DNA from: Erythrobacter sp. CCH5-A1
GTDB lineage: Bacteria; Pseudomonadota; Alphaproteobacteria; Sphingomonadales; Sphingomonadaceae
Length of the DNA: 64,000 bases
Assembly (NCBI RefSeq): GCF_001557115.1
Contig: NZ_LSKQ01000074.1
Coordinates: forward strand, 1 to 64,000
Direction: 5' to 3'
Shown piece after piece: positions 8,184 to 16,520 of this stretch. Position 1 is the first letter of the stretch. Each line of letters starts with the position of its first letter. The position numbers and the translations under genes were made by a program. Under the pieces are notes generated by a model. The model did no database searches, was not told the DNA's origin, and saw only the letters and a program-made list of their open reading frames with translations.

Positions 8184-8697
8184 GCTGTTACCCTCCCGTC
8201 TGCCGGTTCGGGCCTCCGTGCTGATCAGTGTTGGCGTCGCCGCGCTGACGGCGACGATCGCGCTGCCCCCGACGCCGCGGCTGGTCTGGAACGTGTCGGC
8301 CAGCGCGCCGATCGGCCTCTATGCCGTTGGCGGCCGTCACGACATCGCGGCTGGCGACATGGTGCTGGCCCGCGTGCCCGACCGCTGGCGCCGGCTCGCC
8401 GCCGAGCGGCGCTACATTCCGATCAACGTCCCTTTGGTGAAGCGCGTCGCGGCCGTGCCCGGCGACCGCGTTTGCGCCCGTGGTCGCGATATCTCCGTAA
8501 ATGGCCGCCCAGTCACTGATCGCCGCGAAGCTGACGGCCGCGGGCGGCCGATGCCGCGGTGGAGCGGATGTGTGACACTGAGAACCGGTGCGCTGTTCCT
8601 CCTGATGGACAGCCCGGATTCGTTCGACGGGCGTTATTTCGGACCGACATCGCGCGGCGACGTCATCGGCGAGGCGCGGCTGTTGTGGCTGGGCTGA
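8167..8697 (+). CDS. traF: Conjugal transfer protein TraF (S26 signal-peptidase-like)
   Basis: 176-residue membrane-anchored serine protease of the S26 family, which matures (in RP4, cyclises) the TrbC pilin. One N-terminal membrane segment (about 15-35) precedes the catalytic Ser motif SASAPIGLY (Ser46) and the Lys motif PLVKRVAAVPGD (Lys92), giving the Ser-Lys dyad. The C-terminal box FGPTSRGDVIG is typical of TraF. It overlaps the upstream HTH gene (17 bases) and the downstream transglycosylase (13 bases), so translation is coupled. The expected substrate, TrbC, is encoded at 27.6 kb. Confidence 0.9.
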   Translation: MAEMARLLPSRLPVRASVLISVGVAALTATIALPPTPRLVWNVSASAPIGLYAVGGRHDIAAGDMVLARVPDRWRRLAAERRYIPINVPLVKRVAAVPGDRVCARGRDISVNGRPVTDRREADGRGRPMPRWSGCVTLRTGALFLLMDSPDSFDGRYFGPTSRGDVIGEARLLWLG

Positions 8698-9326
8698 GGG
8701 TCGCCATCACCGCCTTGGCGCTGCTAGCGGCGGCGCCGGCTGGCGCGCAGTCGGTCGTTCACTGGCGGCCTTATATCGAGGCAGCCTCGGCGCGTTTCGG
8801 CGTGCCGGTAGAATGGATCGAGCGCGTCATGCGCGCCGAGAGCGGCGGACGCACGATGCTGGACGGTCGCCCGATCACCAGCCACGCCGGCGCGATGGGG
8901 CTGATGCAGCTCATGCCCGGCACCTGGTCCGAAATGCGCGCGCGGCTCGGGCTCGGGTCCGATCCACATAGCCCGCGCGACAACATATTGGCGGGGACGC
9001 TCTATCTTCGCCTGATGTATGACCGCTTCGGCTATCCCGGTCTGTTCGCAGCCTATAATGCGGGACCGGCACGCTATGCCGAGCACGTGCGGACCGGCCG
9101 CGCGCTGCCCGGCGAGACCCGCGCCTATCTCGCGAGCGTCGCCGGAGTGCCCGTCAATTCCCAGTCGGCTGTCGCGGCCGCCAGTGCAACGCCGCGTACC
9201 GCCAATGCCATCTTCTTCGCGATCGGCGACCGGCCCCCTGCCGGCCGGAGCGAAGCCGGCGCGGCCACGCTGTTCGTCGTGCTACGCGCAGGGCCGCCCG
9301 AGACGGCTGCGCCAGGCCGTCCGTAG
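8685..9326 (+). CDS. Lytic transglycosylase (SLT domain), conjugation-associated
   Basis: 213-residue periplasmic peptidoglycan-cleaving enzyme that opens the wall for the conjugation apparatus. Signal peptide at residues 1-22 (ends AGAQ), then an SLT domain with catalytic Glu52 (MRAESGG), GAMGLMQLMPGTW and AAYNAGP. The start is a GTG at 8685 overlapping traF, with GAGG 10 bases upstream; it gives a complete signal peptide. The last 60 residues are low-complexity Ala/Pro-rich. VirB1-like role inferred from the family and the position behind traF. Confidence 0.88.
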   Translation: MAGLRVAITALALLAAAPAGAQSVVHWRPYIEAASARFGVPVEWIERVMRAESGGRTMLDGRPITSHAGAMGLMQLMPGTWSEMRARLGLGSDPHSPRDNILAGTLYLRLMYDRFGYPGLFAAYNAGPARYAEHVRTGRALPGETRAYLASVAGVPVNSQSAVAAASATPRTANAIFFAIGDRPPAGRSEAGAATLFVVLRAGPPETAAPGRP

Positions 9327-9380
9327 TGAGCACCGATCCGGGCTTCATGCGGATTCGTGTTTCTGCTATGTTCCGAGGCT

Positions 9381-9836
9381 ATGGAGTTGGTCGTCATGCT
9401 GCTCGGTCTGATCCTTTCCGCCACCGGCATCGTCCTCTTCGCCTGGGCGATGTTCCGGCTCGCCGTCTTCGCGCTCCCGGTCGGGCTGGGTGCGGCCACC
9501 TTTCTGTGGGCGGCGGGTGGCGAGCTGGGGCTGTTGCTCGGCCTGCTTCTCGGCCTCGTCGTCGGCGTCGCGGCCTTGCTGATCGGACGCATGCTCATCG
9601 CGTCACGGTTGCCGGTTCCAGTTCGCGGGGCGGTCGCTTTTCTCTTCGCTGTGCCCGCCGGGATCGCCGGCCACAGCGTCGTCTCCGGCCTGATGCATCT
9701 CGGCGGCGCGCGGCCGACCGCGACCGGCATCGCCGCGGCGGTCGGCGCGATCATCATCGCCAGTGCCGCCATGATGAGCCTGTTGCCCGCGATGACCGCT
9801 CGCACCGGTTCGCACGGATCCCCGCTGCACGGTTGA
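9381..9836 (+). CDS. Small polytopic membrane protein, unknown function
   Basis: 151 residues with three or four hydrophobic segments (about 2-45, 47-72, 85-105, 115-138) rich in Gly, Leu and Ala. I recognise no domain. The same strand and position after the transglycosylase suggest it belongs to the transfer accessory block. The start is uncertain: ATG 9381 is chosen, while GTG 9357 and ATG 9396 are also possible. Confidence 0.6.
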   Translation: MELVVMLLGLILSATGIVLFAWAMFRLAVFALPVGLGAATFLWAAGGELGLLLGLLLGLVVGVAALLIGRMLIASRLPVPVRGAVAFLFAVPAGIAGHSVVSGLMHLGGARPTATGIAAAVGAIIIASAAMMSLLPAMTARTGSHGSPLHG

Positions 9837-10352
9837 TCCGCGGCGGGTCAGTCGGCCGAGTGCTCGCCTCCGCGTCACCGTCGCGTAAGGCGACCATGGC
9901 GAGAGTGCGTCAAGACGGCAGGGTCTGACCTGACGCATCCGGGTTTTTGGGCGCCTCGCGCCTGCGGCGCGACCGCCGCTCTATTCCGCTAGGCTCACAT
10001 CCGTTCGCCAAGCTCCACCGGGCCACGCTTCGCGCGTCCCGGCCAAAGGTGATGATCGGACTGGCGGGATGCCGGAGCCTTGCTCCGGCCTGTCGTCGCC
10101 GCGCCTGACCGGCGCGGCGGCGTTTTTCGTTGGGCCTTCCCCTCGTCGCACGGGTGGACGGCGCTCCCTTCTGGGCCCGGCCCGGCGTCCCGCAAGCCGG
10201 CCCTCGACTGCGCTCGGGCTCGGCTCCTCCATTGCATTGCGGCCCTGCGGGTGCGGACCGCCTTCTGGCCGCGCCCGGCAGGTCGCAGTTCGCCGCCCAC
10301 CCCCGCTCCGGGGGAGGCCCTGGGGTTTTTGGGGCGGTGCAGGAGGATAGCC
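9837..10352. other. Long GC-rich leader upstream of ardC
   Basis: 516 bases without a convincing gene. It contains the strong terminator-like hairpin listed next, then about 225 bases of GC-rich sequence leading to AGGAGG at 10341-10346. Open frames on both strands here are short, unsupported by ribosome-binding sites and dominated by Arg/Pro/Gly. Confidence 0.5.
10097..10127 (+). terminator. Intrinsic terminator upstream of ardC
   Basis: CGCCGCGCC (10097-10105), loop TGACC, GGCGCGGCG (10111-10119), then GCGTTTTT. A 9-base GC stem with a T5 tract on the + strand is a standard Rho-independent terminator. It would separate the traF block from the ardC operon. Confidence 0.75.
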
Positions 10353-11330
10353 ATGCGCCAGAGCGGCAAGCATCGCGCGCGCGGAGAAGCTGGCAGGAGC
10401 CAGCCCCCGGCAGAGCGCGCCAATCTTTACGACGAGGTGACGAACCGGATCGTTGCCGAACTTGAGGCGGGCCGCGTTCCTTGGGTCCAGCCTTGGGGCC
10501 GCCCCAATGGTCAAGGCTTCTCCGCCGCCCCCGGCCTTCCGCGCAATGCGCTCACCAGCCGCAATTACAGCGGCGTCAACGTGCTCATTCTCTGGGGCGC
10601 GGTTATCGAGTGCGGTTATCCTTCGCAATCGTGGCTGACCTTCCGCCAAGCCCTTGAAGCAGGCGGCAACGTCCGCAAGGGCGAGCGCGGGACCACCGTT
10701 GTCTATGCCGACCGCTTCACCCCCGAGGCCGAGAAGGAACGCGCACGCCTGACCGGCGACGAGGCCCGCGCCGTGCCCTTCCTCAAACGCTTCACCGTGT
10801 TCAACGTCGCGCAATGCGAAGGCTTGCGCCCCGGCCTTGCCGCCGGCCCCGCGCCGCTCCCCGAACGCCAGATCGTGCCCGTCGCCGAAGCGGTTATTGC
10901 CGCATCGGGCGTCGATTTCCGCATCGGCGGCAACCGTGCCTTCTATGTACCCGCGCATGATTATGTGCAGGTTCCGCCGCAACCCGCGTTCTTCGAGCAG
11001 ATCAACTATTATCGCACCGCGCTGCACGAACTGACCCATTCGACCGGCCACGCCTCGCGCCTCGACCGCAAGATTCTCAACCCGTTCGGCAGCAAGGACT
11101 ACGCCCGCGAGGAACTGGTCGCCGAAATGGGTAGCGCCTTCCTCTGCGCCGCGCTTGGCATCGAACCGACCGTGCGCCATGCCGATTATCTGGCATCATG
11201 GCTGGAGGTCTTGCGCGAGGACAATCGCGCCATCTTCTGCGCCGCGAGCGCGGCGAGCAAGGCCGCCGACTGGATAATGGCGCGCCATACCGAGGCCAGC
11301 GAAAGCGACGAGCGGAGGGCGGCGGCATGA
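10353..11330 (+). CDS. ardC: ArdC-like antirestriction protein (DUF1738 with zincin domain)
   Basis: 325-residue protein. The N-terminal ssDNA-binding ArdC domain (about 20-150: LYDEVTNRIVAELEAGRVPW, YSGVNVLILW, KGERGTTVVYADRF) is followed by a zinc-metallopeptidase-like domain with HELTHSTGH (His225, Glu226, His229) and a downstream Glu in EELVAEMGSAFL. ArdC proteins protect incoming single-stranded conjugative DNA from restriction in the recipient. Start ATG 10353 with AGGAGG 6 bases upstream. Its stop overlaps the next gene (ATGA), so they form an operon. Confidence 0.92.
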   Translation: MRQSGKHRARGEAGRSQPPAERANLYDEVTNRIVAELEAGRVPWVQPWGRPNGQGFSAAPGLPRNALTSRNYSGVNVLILWGAVIECGYPSQSWLTFRQALEAGGNVRKGERGTTVVYADRFTPEAEKERARLTGDEARAVPFLKRFTVFNVAQCEGLRPGLAAGPAPLPERQIVPVAEAVIAASGVDFRIGGNRAFYVPAHDYVQVPPQPAFFEQINYYRTALHELTHSTGHASRLDRKILNPFGSKDYAREELVAEMGSAFLCAALGIEPTVRHADYLASWLEVLREDNRAIFCAASAASKAADWIMARHTEASESDERRAAA

Positions 11331-11749
11331 TCCTGCTGACCCCCGAACTGCGCTTCGCGCTGCGCGCGAACGACTTGGCCCGCTGCGCCGCCGCGCGCGA
11401 TGGCGCGCCAGAACCCGATCCCGTTCCGCTGGTCAAATTCTTCAATCCCTTGGGCGCGGCAACATGGCTCGCGACCGAGCTTTACGATGATGACGACACG
11501 CTGTTCGGCCTTGCCGACTTGGGGTTCGGCTTTCCCGAACTCGGCACATTCAGCCTGTCCGAAATGGCGAGCGTCCGCTTGCCCTTCGGCCTGTTCATCG
11601 AGCGCGACGAGCATTTCGAACCGTTCGCCCCGCTCTCGACATGGGCCGAGACCGCGCGGCGGGCGGGCGCGATCATCTTCGCTGAAACCGAACTTCGCCG
11701 CGCGGCCGACAGCCGCAACGGCAAGGAGCTTCCGCCCCGAGGCGGGTGA
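11327..11749 (+). CDS. DUF2958 domain-containing protein
   Basis: 140 residues, ATGA overlap with ardC. The pattern LLTPELRFALRAND, then PVPLVKFFNPLGAATWL and ELYDDDDTLFGLADLGFGFP, is that of the DUF2958 family found next to antirestriction genes on conjugative elements. Function unknown; soluble, acidic and single-domain. Operon linkage to ardC suggests a recipient-establishment role. Confidence 0.8.
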   Translation: MILLTPELRFALRANDLARCAAARDGAPEPDPVPLVKFFNPLGAATWLATELYDDDDTLFGLADLGFGFPELGTFSLSEMASVRLPFGLFIERDEHFEPFAPLSTWAETARRAGAIIFAETELRRAADSRNGKELPPRGG

Positions 11750-11834
11750 CGCGCGGCGCGTTTCGCCGCATCGAGTGCCGGTCCCGCCCATCCAGCAAGA
11801 CAAACGGGACCGGCGCTCCAGAAGGAGCAGACCA

Positions 11835-13643
11835 ATGAAACTCGACTTTATCGACCTTGGCAAGCTGTCCGTCAGCAAGGCCAATATGCGCTACGCGAAG
11901 AAGGCGCCGGACGTGTCCGACATCCTTCCGACCGTCCGCGCGCGCGGCGTTCTCGTGCCGCTGATCGTGCGACCGAATTGCGGTCCCGATGCGTTCGAGA
12001 TCGTCGCGGGCGCGCGGCGCTTCACCGCCGCGCAGATCGTCGCGGGCGAAACCGGCAGCGCCGACCCCTTGCCGTGCGCCATTCTCGAGAACGGCGACGA
12101 TGCCGCCGCCATCGAGGCGTCGCTGATCGAGAATATCGCGCGGCTCGCGCCCGACGAGGTGACACGCTGGGAAACCTTCACCCGGCTGGTCAAGGAAGGC
12201 CGCGACGAAGCGGATATTTCCGCGACGTTCGGCATCCCCGAGCTTGGCGTCAAACGCATCCTCGCGCTCGGCAATCTCTTGCCGCGCATCCGCGACCTCT
12301 ACCGCAAGGAAGAGATCAACGCGGCGACCGTCCGGCACCTGACCTTGGCGAGCACGAGCCAGCAAAAGGCATGGCTGGCGCTGTTCAGCGACCCCGACGC
12401 CTATTGCCCGACCGGCCATCAGTTGAAGGACTGGCTGTTCGGCGGCGCGTCGATCAAGGTCGAACATGCCCTGTTCGACGTCGAGAGGCTCAAGCTCGCG
12501 ATCATCGCCGACCTGTTCGGCGAGGATCGCTTTTTCGCCGACGCCGACGCCTTCTGGCGCGAGCAGGACGCGGCCATCGAGGATCGCCGCGAAGCCTATC
12601 TCGACGAGGGATGGAGCGATGTCGTGATCGTCCCGCGCGGCGAATACTTCCATCGCTACGAGTTTGTGAAGGCTCCCAAGCGCAAGGGGGCGCGCGTCTA
12701 TATCGACGTGCGCGCGAGCGGCGAGGTGGACTTTTACGAGGGCTATGTCACGTCGAAGGAGGCCAAGCGGCTCGAACGCGGCGAGCCGATCGACACCGCT
12801 CCCAAGGTGCCGCGCCCCGAGGTGACGAGCACGATGCAGACCTATATCGACCTGCATCGCCACGCGGCCGTGCGCGCCGCGCTGACCCGTCACCCCAAGG
12901 TCGCGCTGCGCTTGATGGTGGCGCACGCCATCGTCGGTTCGCCGCTTTGGACCATCAAGCCCGAGCCGCAGACCGCGCGCAACGATTTGGTTGCCGAAAG
13001 CGTCGAAACCTGCCGCGCGGAAACCGACTTCGATACGAAGCGCCGCGCCGTATTGGACCTTCTCGGCTTCTCGCCCGAGGAACCGACCGTGGCCGGCGGC
13101 AACGGCGACGACTTCGGACTTGTCGGCGTGTTCCTCCGCTTGCTCGACGTGCCCGACCGCGCCGTCATGGACGTGGTGGTGATCGTCATGGGCGAAACGC
13201 TCGCCAGCGGCAGCGCCGCCGTCGAGGCGGTGGGCGGCGAGATCGGCGTCGATATGGCCCGCTACTGGCAGGCCGACGACGCCTTTTTCGAGTGTGTCCG
13301 CGACAAGGAGGTGCTGACCCGCATCGTCGCCGAGGTGGCGGGCGAACCTGTCGCCGCCGCCAATGCGAAGGAACCGGGCAAGGTCTTGAAGCGCATCGTC
13401 CGCGACCATCTGGACGGCACGAACGGACGGCCCAAGGTCGAGGGTTGGGTGCCGAAATGGATGGCGTTCCCGCCCGCTGCCTATACGGCGCGCGGCGGCG
13501 TCGGCACCGTCGCGGCTCATGCCAAGGTGCTCGCGGCGCGCCCCGACCGCGAGCCGGAACCGACCGGCCCCGGCGCGGTGATTGCGCTTCCGGCCCCTGC
13601 CAAGGCCGAGCCGCAGGAACAGCCCGAGCGCGAAGCCGCATGA
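11835..13643 (+). CDS. ParB/RepB/Spo0J-family protein
   Basis: 602-residue ParB-superfamily protein. The N-terminal ParB domain (about 3-95) includes PTVRARGVLVPLIVRP and EIVAGARRFTAAQ. A central HTH-containing segment (about 95-170) has SLIENIARLAPDEVTRWETF. About 400 residues of uncharacterised C-terminal extension end in a Pro/Glu/Ala tail. Plasmid ParBs are usually 300-350 residues; this long form is common on alphaproteobacterial ICEs, where no parA is nearby, and none is seen here. It may therefore act in transcription or element maintenance rather than classical segregation. Start ATG 11835 with AAGGAG upstream. Confidence 0.9.
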   Translation: MKLDFIDLGKLSVSKANMRYAKKAPDVSDILPTVRARGVLVPLIVRPNCGPDAFEIVAGARRFTAAQIVAGETGSADPLPCAILENGDDAAAIEASLIENIARLAPDEVTRWETFTRLVKEGRDEADISATFGIPELGVKRILALGNLLPRIRDLYRKEEINAATVRHLTLASTSQQKAWLALFSDPDAYCPTGHQLKDWLFGGASIKVEHALFDVERLKLAIIADLFGEDRFFADADAFWREQDAAIEDRREAYLDEGWSDVVIVPRGEYFHRYEFVKAPKRKGARVYIDVRASGEVDFYEGYVTSKEAKRLERGEPIDTAPKVPRPEVTSTMQTYIDLHRHAAVRAALTRHPKVALRLMVAHAIVGSPLWTIKPEPQTARNDLVAESVETCRAETDFDTKRRAVLDLLGFSPEEPTVAGGNGDDFGLVGVFLRLLDVPDRAVMDVVVIVMGETLASGSAAVEAVGGEIGVDMARYWQADDAFFECVRDKEVLTRIVAEVAGEPVAAANAKEPGKVLKRIVRDHLDGTNGRPKVEGWVPKWMAFPPAAYTARGGVGTVAAHAKVLAARPDREPEPTGPGAVIALPAPAKAEPQEQPEREAA

Positions 13644-13753
13644 AACTGGACGGGCGGCGGCGCACCCGCCGCCCGTTCCGCCCCCCATAAAATCGCCGCG
13701 CCGCTCGGCCGCAAGCGGCCCTCGCAGCGCGGATTTCAGACAGGAGACTTGTC

Positions 13754-14221
13754 ATGGCCGACCGTGTTTCGGCATCCATCACCATCGGCGGGACGCTCCC
13801 CGCCAGCCAGCTTCCCGCCTTCGCCGAGGCCATCGCGAACGAAGGGCTGTCCACCGAATGGGACGGCGAACCCTTCGCGCTCGGCGATCTGCCCGAGGGC
13901 GAGCCCTTGGCGCTCATGGCGCACGAGGTCGCCTGGGGGCGGTTCGAGGGACTCGAAGCCTTCTGCATCGCGCATGGGCTTTTCTTCGCGCGCTGGTCGG
14001 GCGCCTATGCCTGCCAGTGGGGTGCGGAACGCACCGTGTTCACCGGCAGCGGCGAACCGCAAAGCTACGCTGCCGACGAGGACGACTATATCCTCATGGG
14101 GCGCTGCACCGCCGAGCGATTGGGCAGCTATGCGGCGATCATCGCGCATTTCGATGCGGCCGACTTCGCGGTGCCCCCGCTTGTCATCACGCCCGAACGG
14201 GAGGAGGCGAGCAATGGCTGA
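13754..14221 (+). CDS. Conserved hypothetical protein of the ICE accessory block
   Basis: 155 residues, acidic, no signal peptide or membrane segment, no domain I recognise. It reads like a small alpha/beta protein (ITIGGTLPASQLPAFAEAIA at the N-terminus). AGGAG lies 7 bases before the ATG. It overlaps the next gene by 8 bases, so the two are translationally coupled. Confidence 0.7.
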   Translation: MADRVSASITIGGTLPASQLPAFAEAIANEGLSTEWDGEPFALGDLPEGEPLALMAHEVAWGRFEGLEAFCIAHGLFFARWSGAYACQWGAERTVFTGSGEPQSYAADEDDYILMGRCTAERLGSYAAIIAHFDAADFAVPPLVITPEREEASNG

Positions 14222-14717
14222 CATCTGGATTCAGGGCAGCTTCGCCTTTCGCTGCACCGCCGCCGAGTGCGCGCTGATCGAGGAAGTCGCAAACGCTGGC
14301 TACGCGCTGGCGAATGACGACGCGCCCGATCCGCCGAGCGCGGCGCTGCTCGCAGCCTTTCCGCCGGACGATGCGAACGTGCCGTGGAGCGGGTTTCGCG
14401 AGGCGTTCAACGATCCCGAATTTCCCACCATCGGAGCCGATTTCATCGCGGAAACCTGCCCCGACGACCCAGCCGTGCGGATCGTGTGTTTCGCCAGCAT
14501 GGACGATTTCGACGCCTATGCTATCGCCGTGGTCGTCCAGCGATGTTGCGCCGAAACGTTGTCCAAGGGGCCGATAGGCTTTGATTGGGCGATGACCTGT
14601 TCCAAGCCCCGCATCGGTGAATTCGGCAGCGGCTGGTGCGCGATTTTCGCAGACCGCATCGAGATCGAGGCGACCAACGAGCCGCTGGCGCGCGCGCTCG
14701 CGGGCGACGGCAACTAG
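14214..14717 (+). CDS. Conserved hypothetical protein, coupled to upstream gene
   Basis: 167 residues, acidic and soluble. The ATG at 14214 lies inside the upstream gene, with GAGGAGG 7-8 bases before it. Distinctive stretches are WIQGSFAFRCTAAECALIEE and CRAs of aromatic/Cys-rich sequence near residues 100-140 (CFASMDDFDAYAIAVVVQRC). No family recognised. It ends convergently 53 bases from the gene at 14771. Confidence 0.7.
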   Translation: MADIWIQGSFAFRCTAAECALIEEVANAGYALANDDAPDPPSAALLAAFPPDDANVPWSGFREAFNDPEFPTIGADFIAETCPDDPAVRIVCFASMDDFDAYAIAVVVQRCCAETLSKGPIGFDWAMTCSKPRIGEFGSGWCAIFADRIEIEATNEPLARALAGDGN

Positions 14718-14770
14718 CCCAAATCGCGCCGCACCGCGCGCTCGCGTGCCGAAAACCCCCGCCGCCTGAC

Positions 14771-14998
14771 CTACCGGGCGGTGCGGCGGATCACCGTCCG
14801 GGTGCTTCCGCATAGCGTGCATTCGTCCTTCTGCCGCTCGAATCCGCGCGTGCCGCCGAGCGCGCGGGTGACGACATTGGCCTGTGCGGTAACCCACAGG
14901 TTGAGCCGGTCAGTCACGCAGGCATCGCACACCGCCGCGCCGTCCAGCCGCACGATCAGCCGTTCGATCTGCCCCGCAATCGTCGTTCCTTCGTTCAT
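14771..14998 (-). CDS. Small protein with paired CxxC motifs (putative zinc knuckle)
   Basis: 75 residues on the opposite strand to its neighbours. Two Cys pairs, CDAC (about residue 24) and CTLC (about residue 61), could bind one zinc ion. The ATG at 14998 is preferred because the 14 upstream codons of the open frame are atypical. No family recognised. A nucleic-acid-binding or regulatory role is possible but unproven. Confidence 0.55.
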   Translation of the reverse strand: MNEGTTIAGQIERLIVRLDGAAVCDACVTDRLNLWVTAQANVVTRALGGTRGFERQKDECTLCGSTRTVIRRTAR

Positions 14999-15359
14999 CG
15001 CCGTGAGGCTATAGCCGCCGCTTCGTGGCCGCGAAAGCAATCATGGCTTCCCGGAAGGACGCCGGACTGGGCTTCCTGTCCGCGCGCGCATCTCGTCCTT
15101 TCGTGTCTCACCACCCCGTCGCCGGCTCCTTGGGCGCATGACCTGGGACGGCCGCGCGCCCCGCGAAACCATCGCGCGGAACTGATTTCCCCGCGCCGCT
15201 TTGGCGGCGCTCCTCGCGGCCGCTTCGCTCCAAATCAGCCCCGCGCTTCCGGTCCTCCGCTTCGCTTCGGCCTGCGGTTCGCAGCGCGCTCAAGGGCCGT
15301 CCCTTCGGTCCGCCCATCGCCCGGCATCGGGTCGGGCGACTGTGTGAAGGAGACGAGAA
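14999..15359. other. GC-rich leader upstream of the DUF736 gene
   Basis: 361 bases with no convincing gene. A hairpin GCGCCGC/GCGGCGC (15193-15199, 15204-15210, loop TTTG) lies mid-way. GAAGGAG precedes the DUF736 start. No clear sigma-70 promoter is seen. Confidence 0.45.
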
Positions 15360-15680
15360 ATGCCCGCAATCGGTCATGTCCAGCGCCAGAACGACGGTTC
15401 GTTCCGGGGCGCCTTGAAGACGCTTTCGGTCAATGCCGAGATCGCCATCATCCCCAATCGCGGTAAGACCGGGGACCAGCCCGACTACCGCGTGCTGTCG
15501 AACGGCGTCGAACTGGGCGGCGGCTGGATCCGCACCGGCGAGGTGAGCCAGCGCGAATATGTCCGCCTCGCCATGTCAGCCCCCGAACTTGGCGGCCGCA
15601 CCCTCTACGCCAATCTCGGCCGCGCCGCCGGGCAGGACGACGACGACGCGTTCGCTGTCATCTGGAACCCCGGCGACTGA
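15360..15680 (+). CDS. DUF736 domain-containing protein
   Basis: 106 residues covering the whole DUF736 family: IGHVQRQNDGSFRGALKTLS at the N-terminus, then NADYR-like QPDYRVLSNGVELGGGW and EYVRLAMSAPELGGRTLYAN. DUF736 proteins are near-universal on alphaproteobacterial conjugative elements and plasmids, and their role is unknown. Start ATG 15360 with AAGGAG upstream. A strong terminator follows, so it is probably monocistronic. Confidence 0.9.
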   Translation: MPAIGHVQRQNDGSFRGALKTLSVNAEIAIIPNRGKTGDQPDYRVLSNGVELGGGWIRTGEVSQREYVRLAMSAPELGGRTLYANLGRAAGQDDDDAFAVIWNPGD

Positions 15681-15691
15681 GCCGGATCGCT

Positions 15692-15720
15692 CCCGCGCCG
15701 GTCACCCGGCGCGGGGCTTT
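15692..15720 (+). terminator. Intrinsic terminator after the DUF736 gene
   Basis: CCCGCGCCGG (15692-15701), loop TCAC, CCGGCGCGGG (15706-15715), then GCTTT. A 10-base perfect stem starts 12 bases after the stop codon. The T tract is short. Confidence 0.7.
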
Positions 15721-16012
15721 CCTCATGCCTTGAGGGCTCGGCGTGGGCCTTTTCCTGCACCGGAACGCGCTTGCGGGCCTGCAGAGAGGAAGAAATCCGC
15801 TCAGCAAGCACCGAGTATCCGGCGGCGAACGGACCGCCTCAACCATCGACGGTTCCCCCAATTTTCACGCCACCTGCGTTCCGCTTCGCTCCACTCCGGC
15901 GACGAGAAAATCGGCTCCCCCGTCGCCCGCTTCGCGGCCGCTGCGCGGTGGTTGACCCGACCCGCTCCCCGCCGGGCGATGGCTCATCTTTCGCTTGTAT
16001 CAGGAGGATGAG
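15721..16012. other. Non-coding leader before the small coiled-coil gene
   Basis: 292 bases without a supported gene. It ends in AGGAGG (16002-16007), the ribosome-binding site of the next small gene. Nothing else distinctive is seen. Confidence 0.4.
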
Positions 16013-16174
16013 ATGTCGGTTGAACAACAGATCGAGGAGCTTCGCGCGGAGCTTTCATGGTGCGATGACGCGGCAGAACGGCGGCAGATCGAAGCCGAAT
16101 TAAGGGCCGCTGAGAAGAGGCTGAAGCGGTGCAATCGGGCGCTGCGTCAGGCCGAACAGGCAGGCTGGCAATAA
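16013..16174 (+). CDS. 53-residue coiled-coil protein
   Basis: A short gene with a strong AGGAGG 5 bases before ATG 16013, stop TAA at 16172-16174. The protein is almost entirely charged helix (SVEQQIEELRAEL, then QIEAELRAAEKRLKRC) with heptad-like spacing, so a coiled coil is likely. It lies just ahead of the putative oriT region and relaxase gene. A relaxosome accessory role is possible but is inferred only from position. Confidence 0.6.
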   Translation: MSVEQQIEELRAELSWCDDAAERRQIEAELRAAEKRLKRCNRALRQAEQAGWQ

Positions 16175-16520
16175 GGCGATGCGCTGTTGAAGGGGCAGGT
16201 TCGCGGGAGTGGTGCCGCATGGCGCCGCTCCCCTTTTCTAATCGGGAAGGCGGGAAGGCAAAGCGGGCGTCTGGGGCGGCAGGTGGCAGTCGGGCTTGAC
16301 GGCAAGATAGAGGCAAAATCTCGCGATTTTGTAAGTGTTTGTCTGCACATCGTTTTTTGAAGGCTTTTGCGAGACTCGCCCTTTGAGTGCGAGACAGGGT
16401 TGCCAGGAATGGCGGTTTTCTGGGCTTTTCCGATCCCAATCGCGAGACTCCTTGCGCTCTGGCGAGGACGCGCCATTCTTATCGGCGGGGAGCGTCATTC
16501 CGGTATGGAAGGACGCCGCT
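16175..16520. other. Region upstream of the relaxase gene, candidate oriT
   Basis: 346 bases with no gene and locally lower GC (about 16305-16375). It contains AAAATC-TCGC-GATTTT (16315-16330), GCGAG-A-CTCGC (16369-16379), and the heptamer GCGAGAC three times (16369, about 16391, about 16441). Inverted and direct repeats next to a relaxase gene are the usual signature of a transfer origin. The nick site cannot be assigned. Confidence 0.45.

Noticed and set aside
9981..11180. 399-codon antisense frame across the ardC leader
   Set aside because: Continues antisense through ardC, has no ribosome-binding site and only low-complexity Gly/Arg/Ala sequence.
11673..13688. Long open frame (671 codons) antisense to the ParB-like gene
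   Set aside because: It is a high-GC shadow of the real gene: no ribosome-binding site, His/Arg/Asp-rich translation, no family pattern. Similar long shadows at 45273-47513, 49026-50759, 47273-48922, 62392-63396 and 55477-57462 were dropped for the same reason.
15721..16012. CRISPR-like or other array in the repeated CG-rich leaders
   Set aside because: No regularly spaced repeat units; only short CGCTTCGC-type composition bias.
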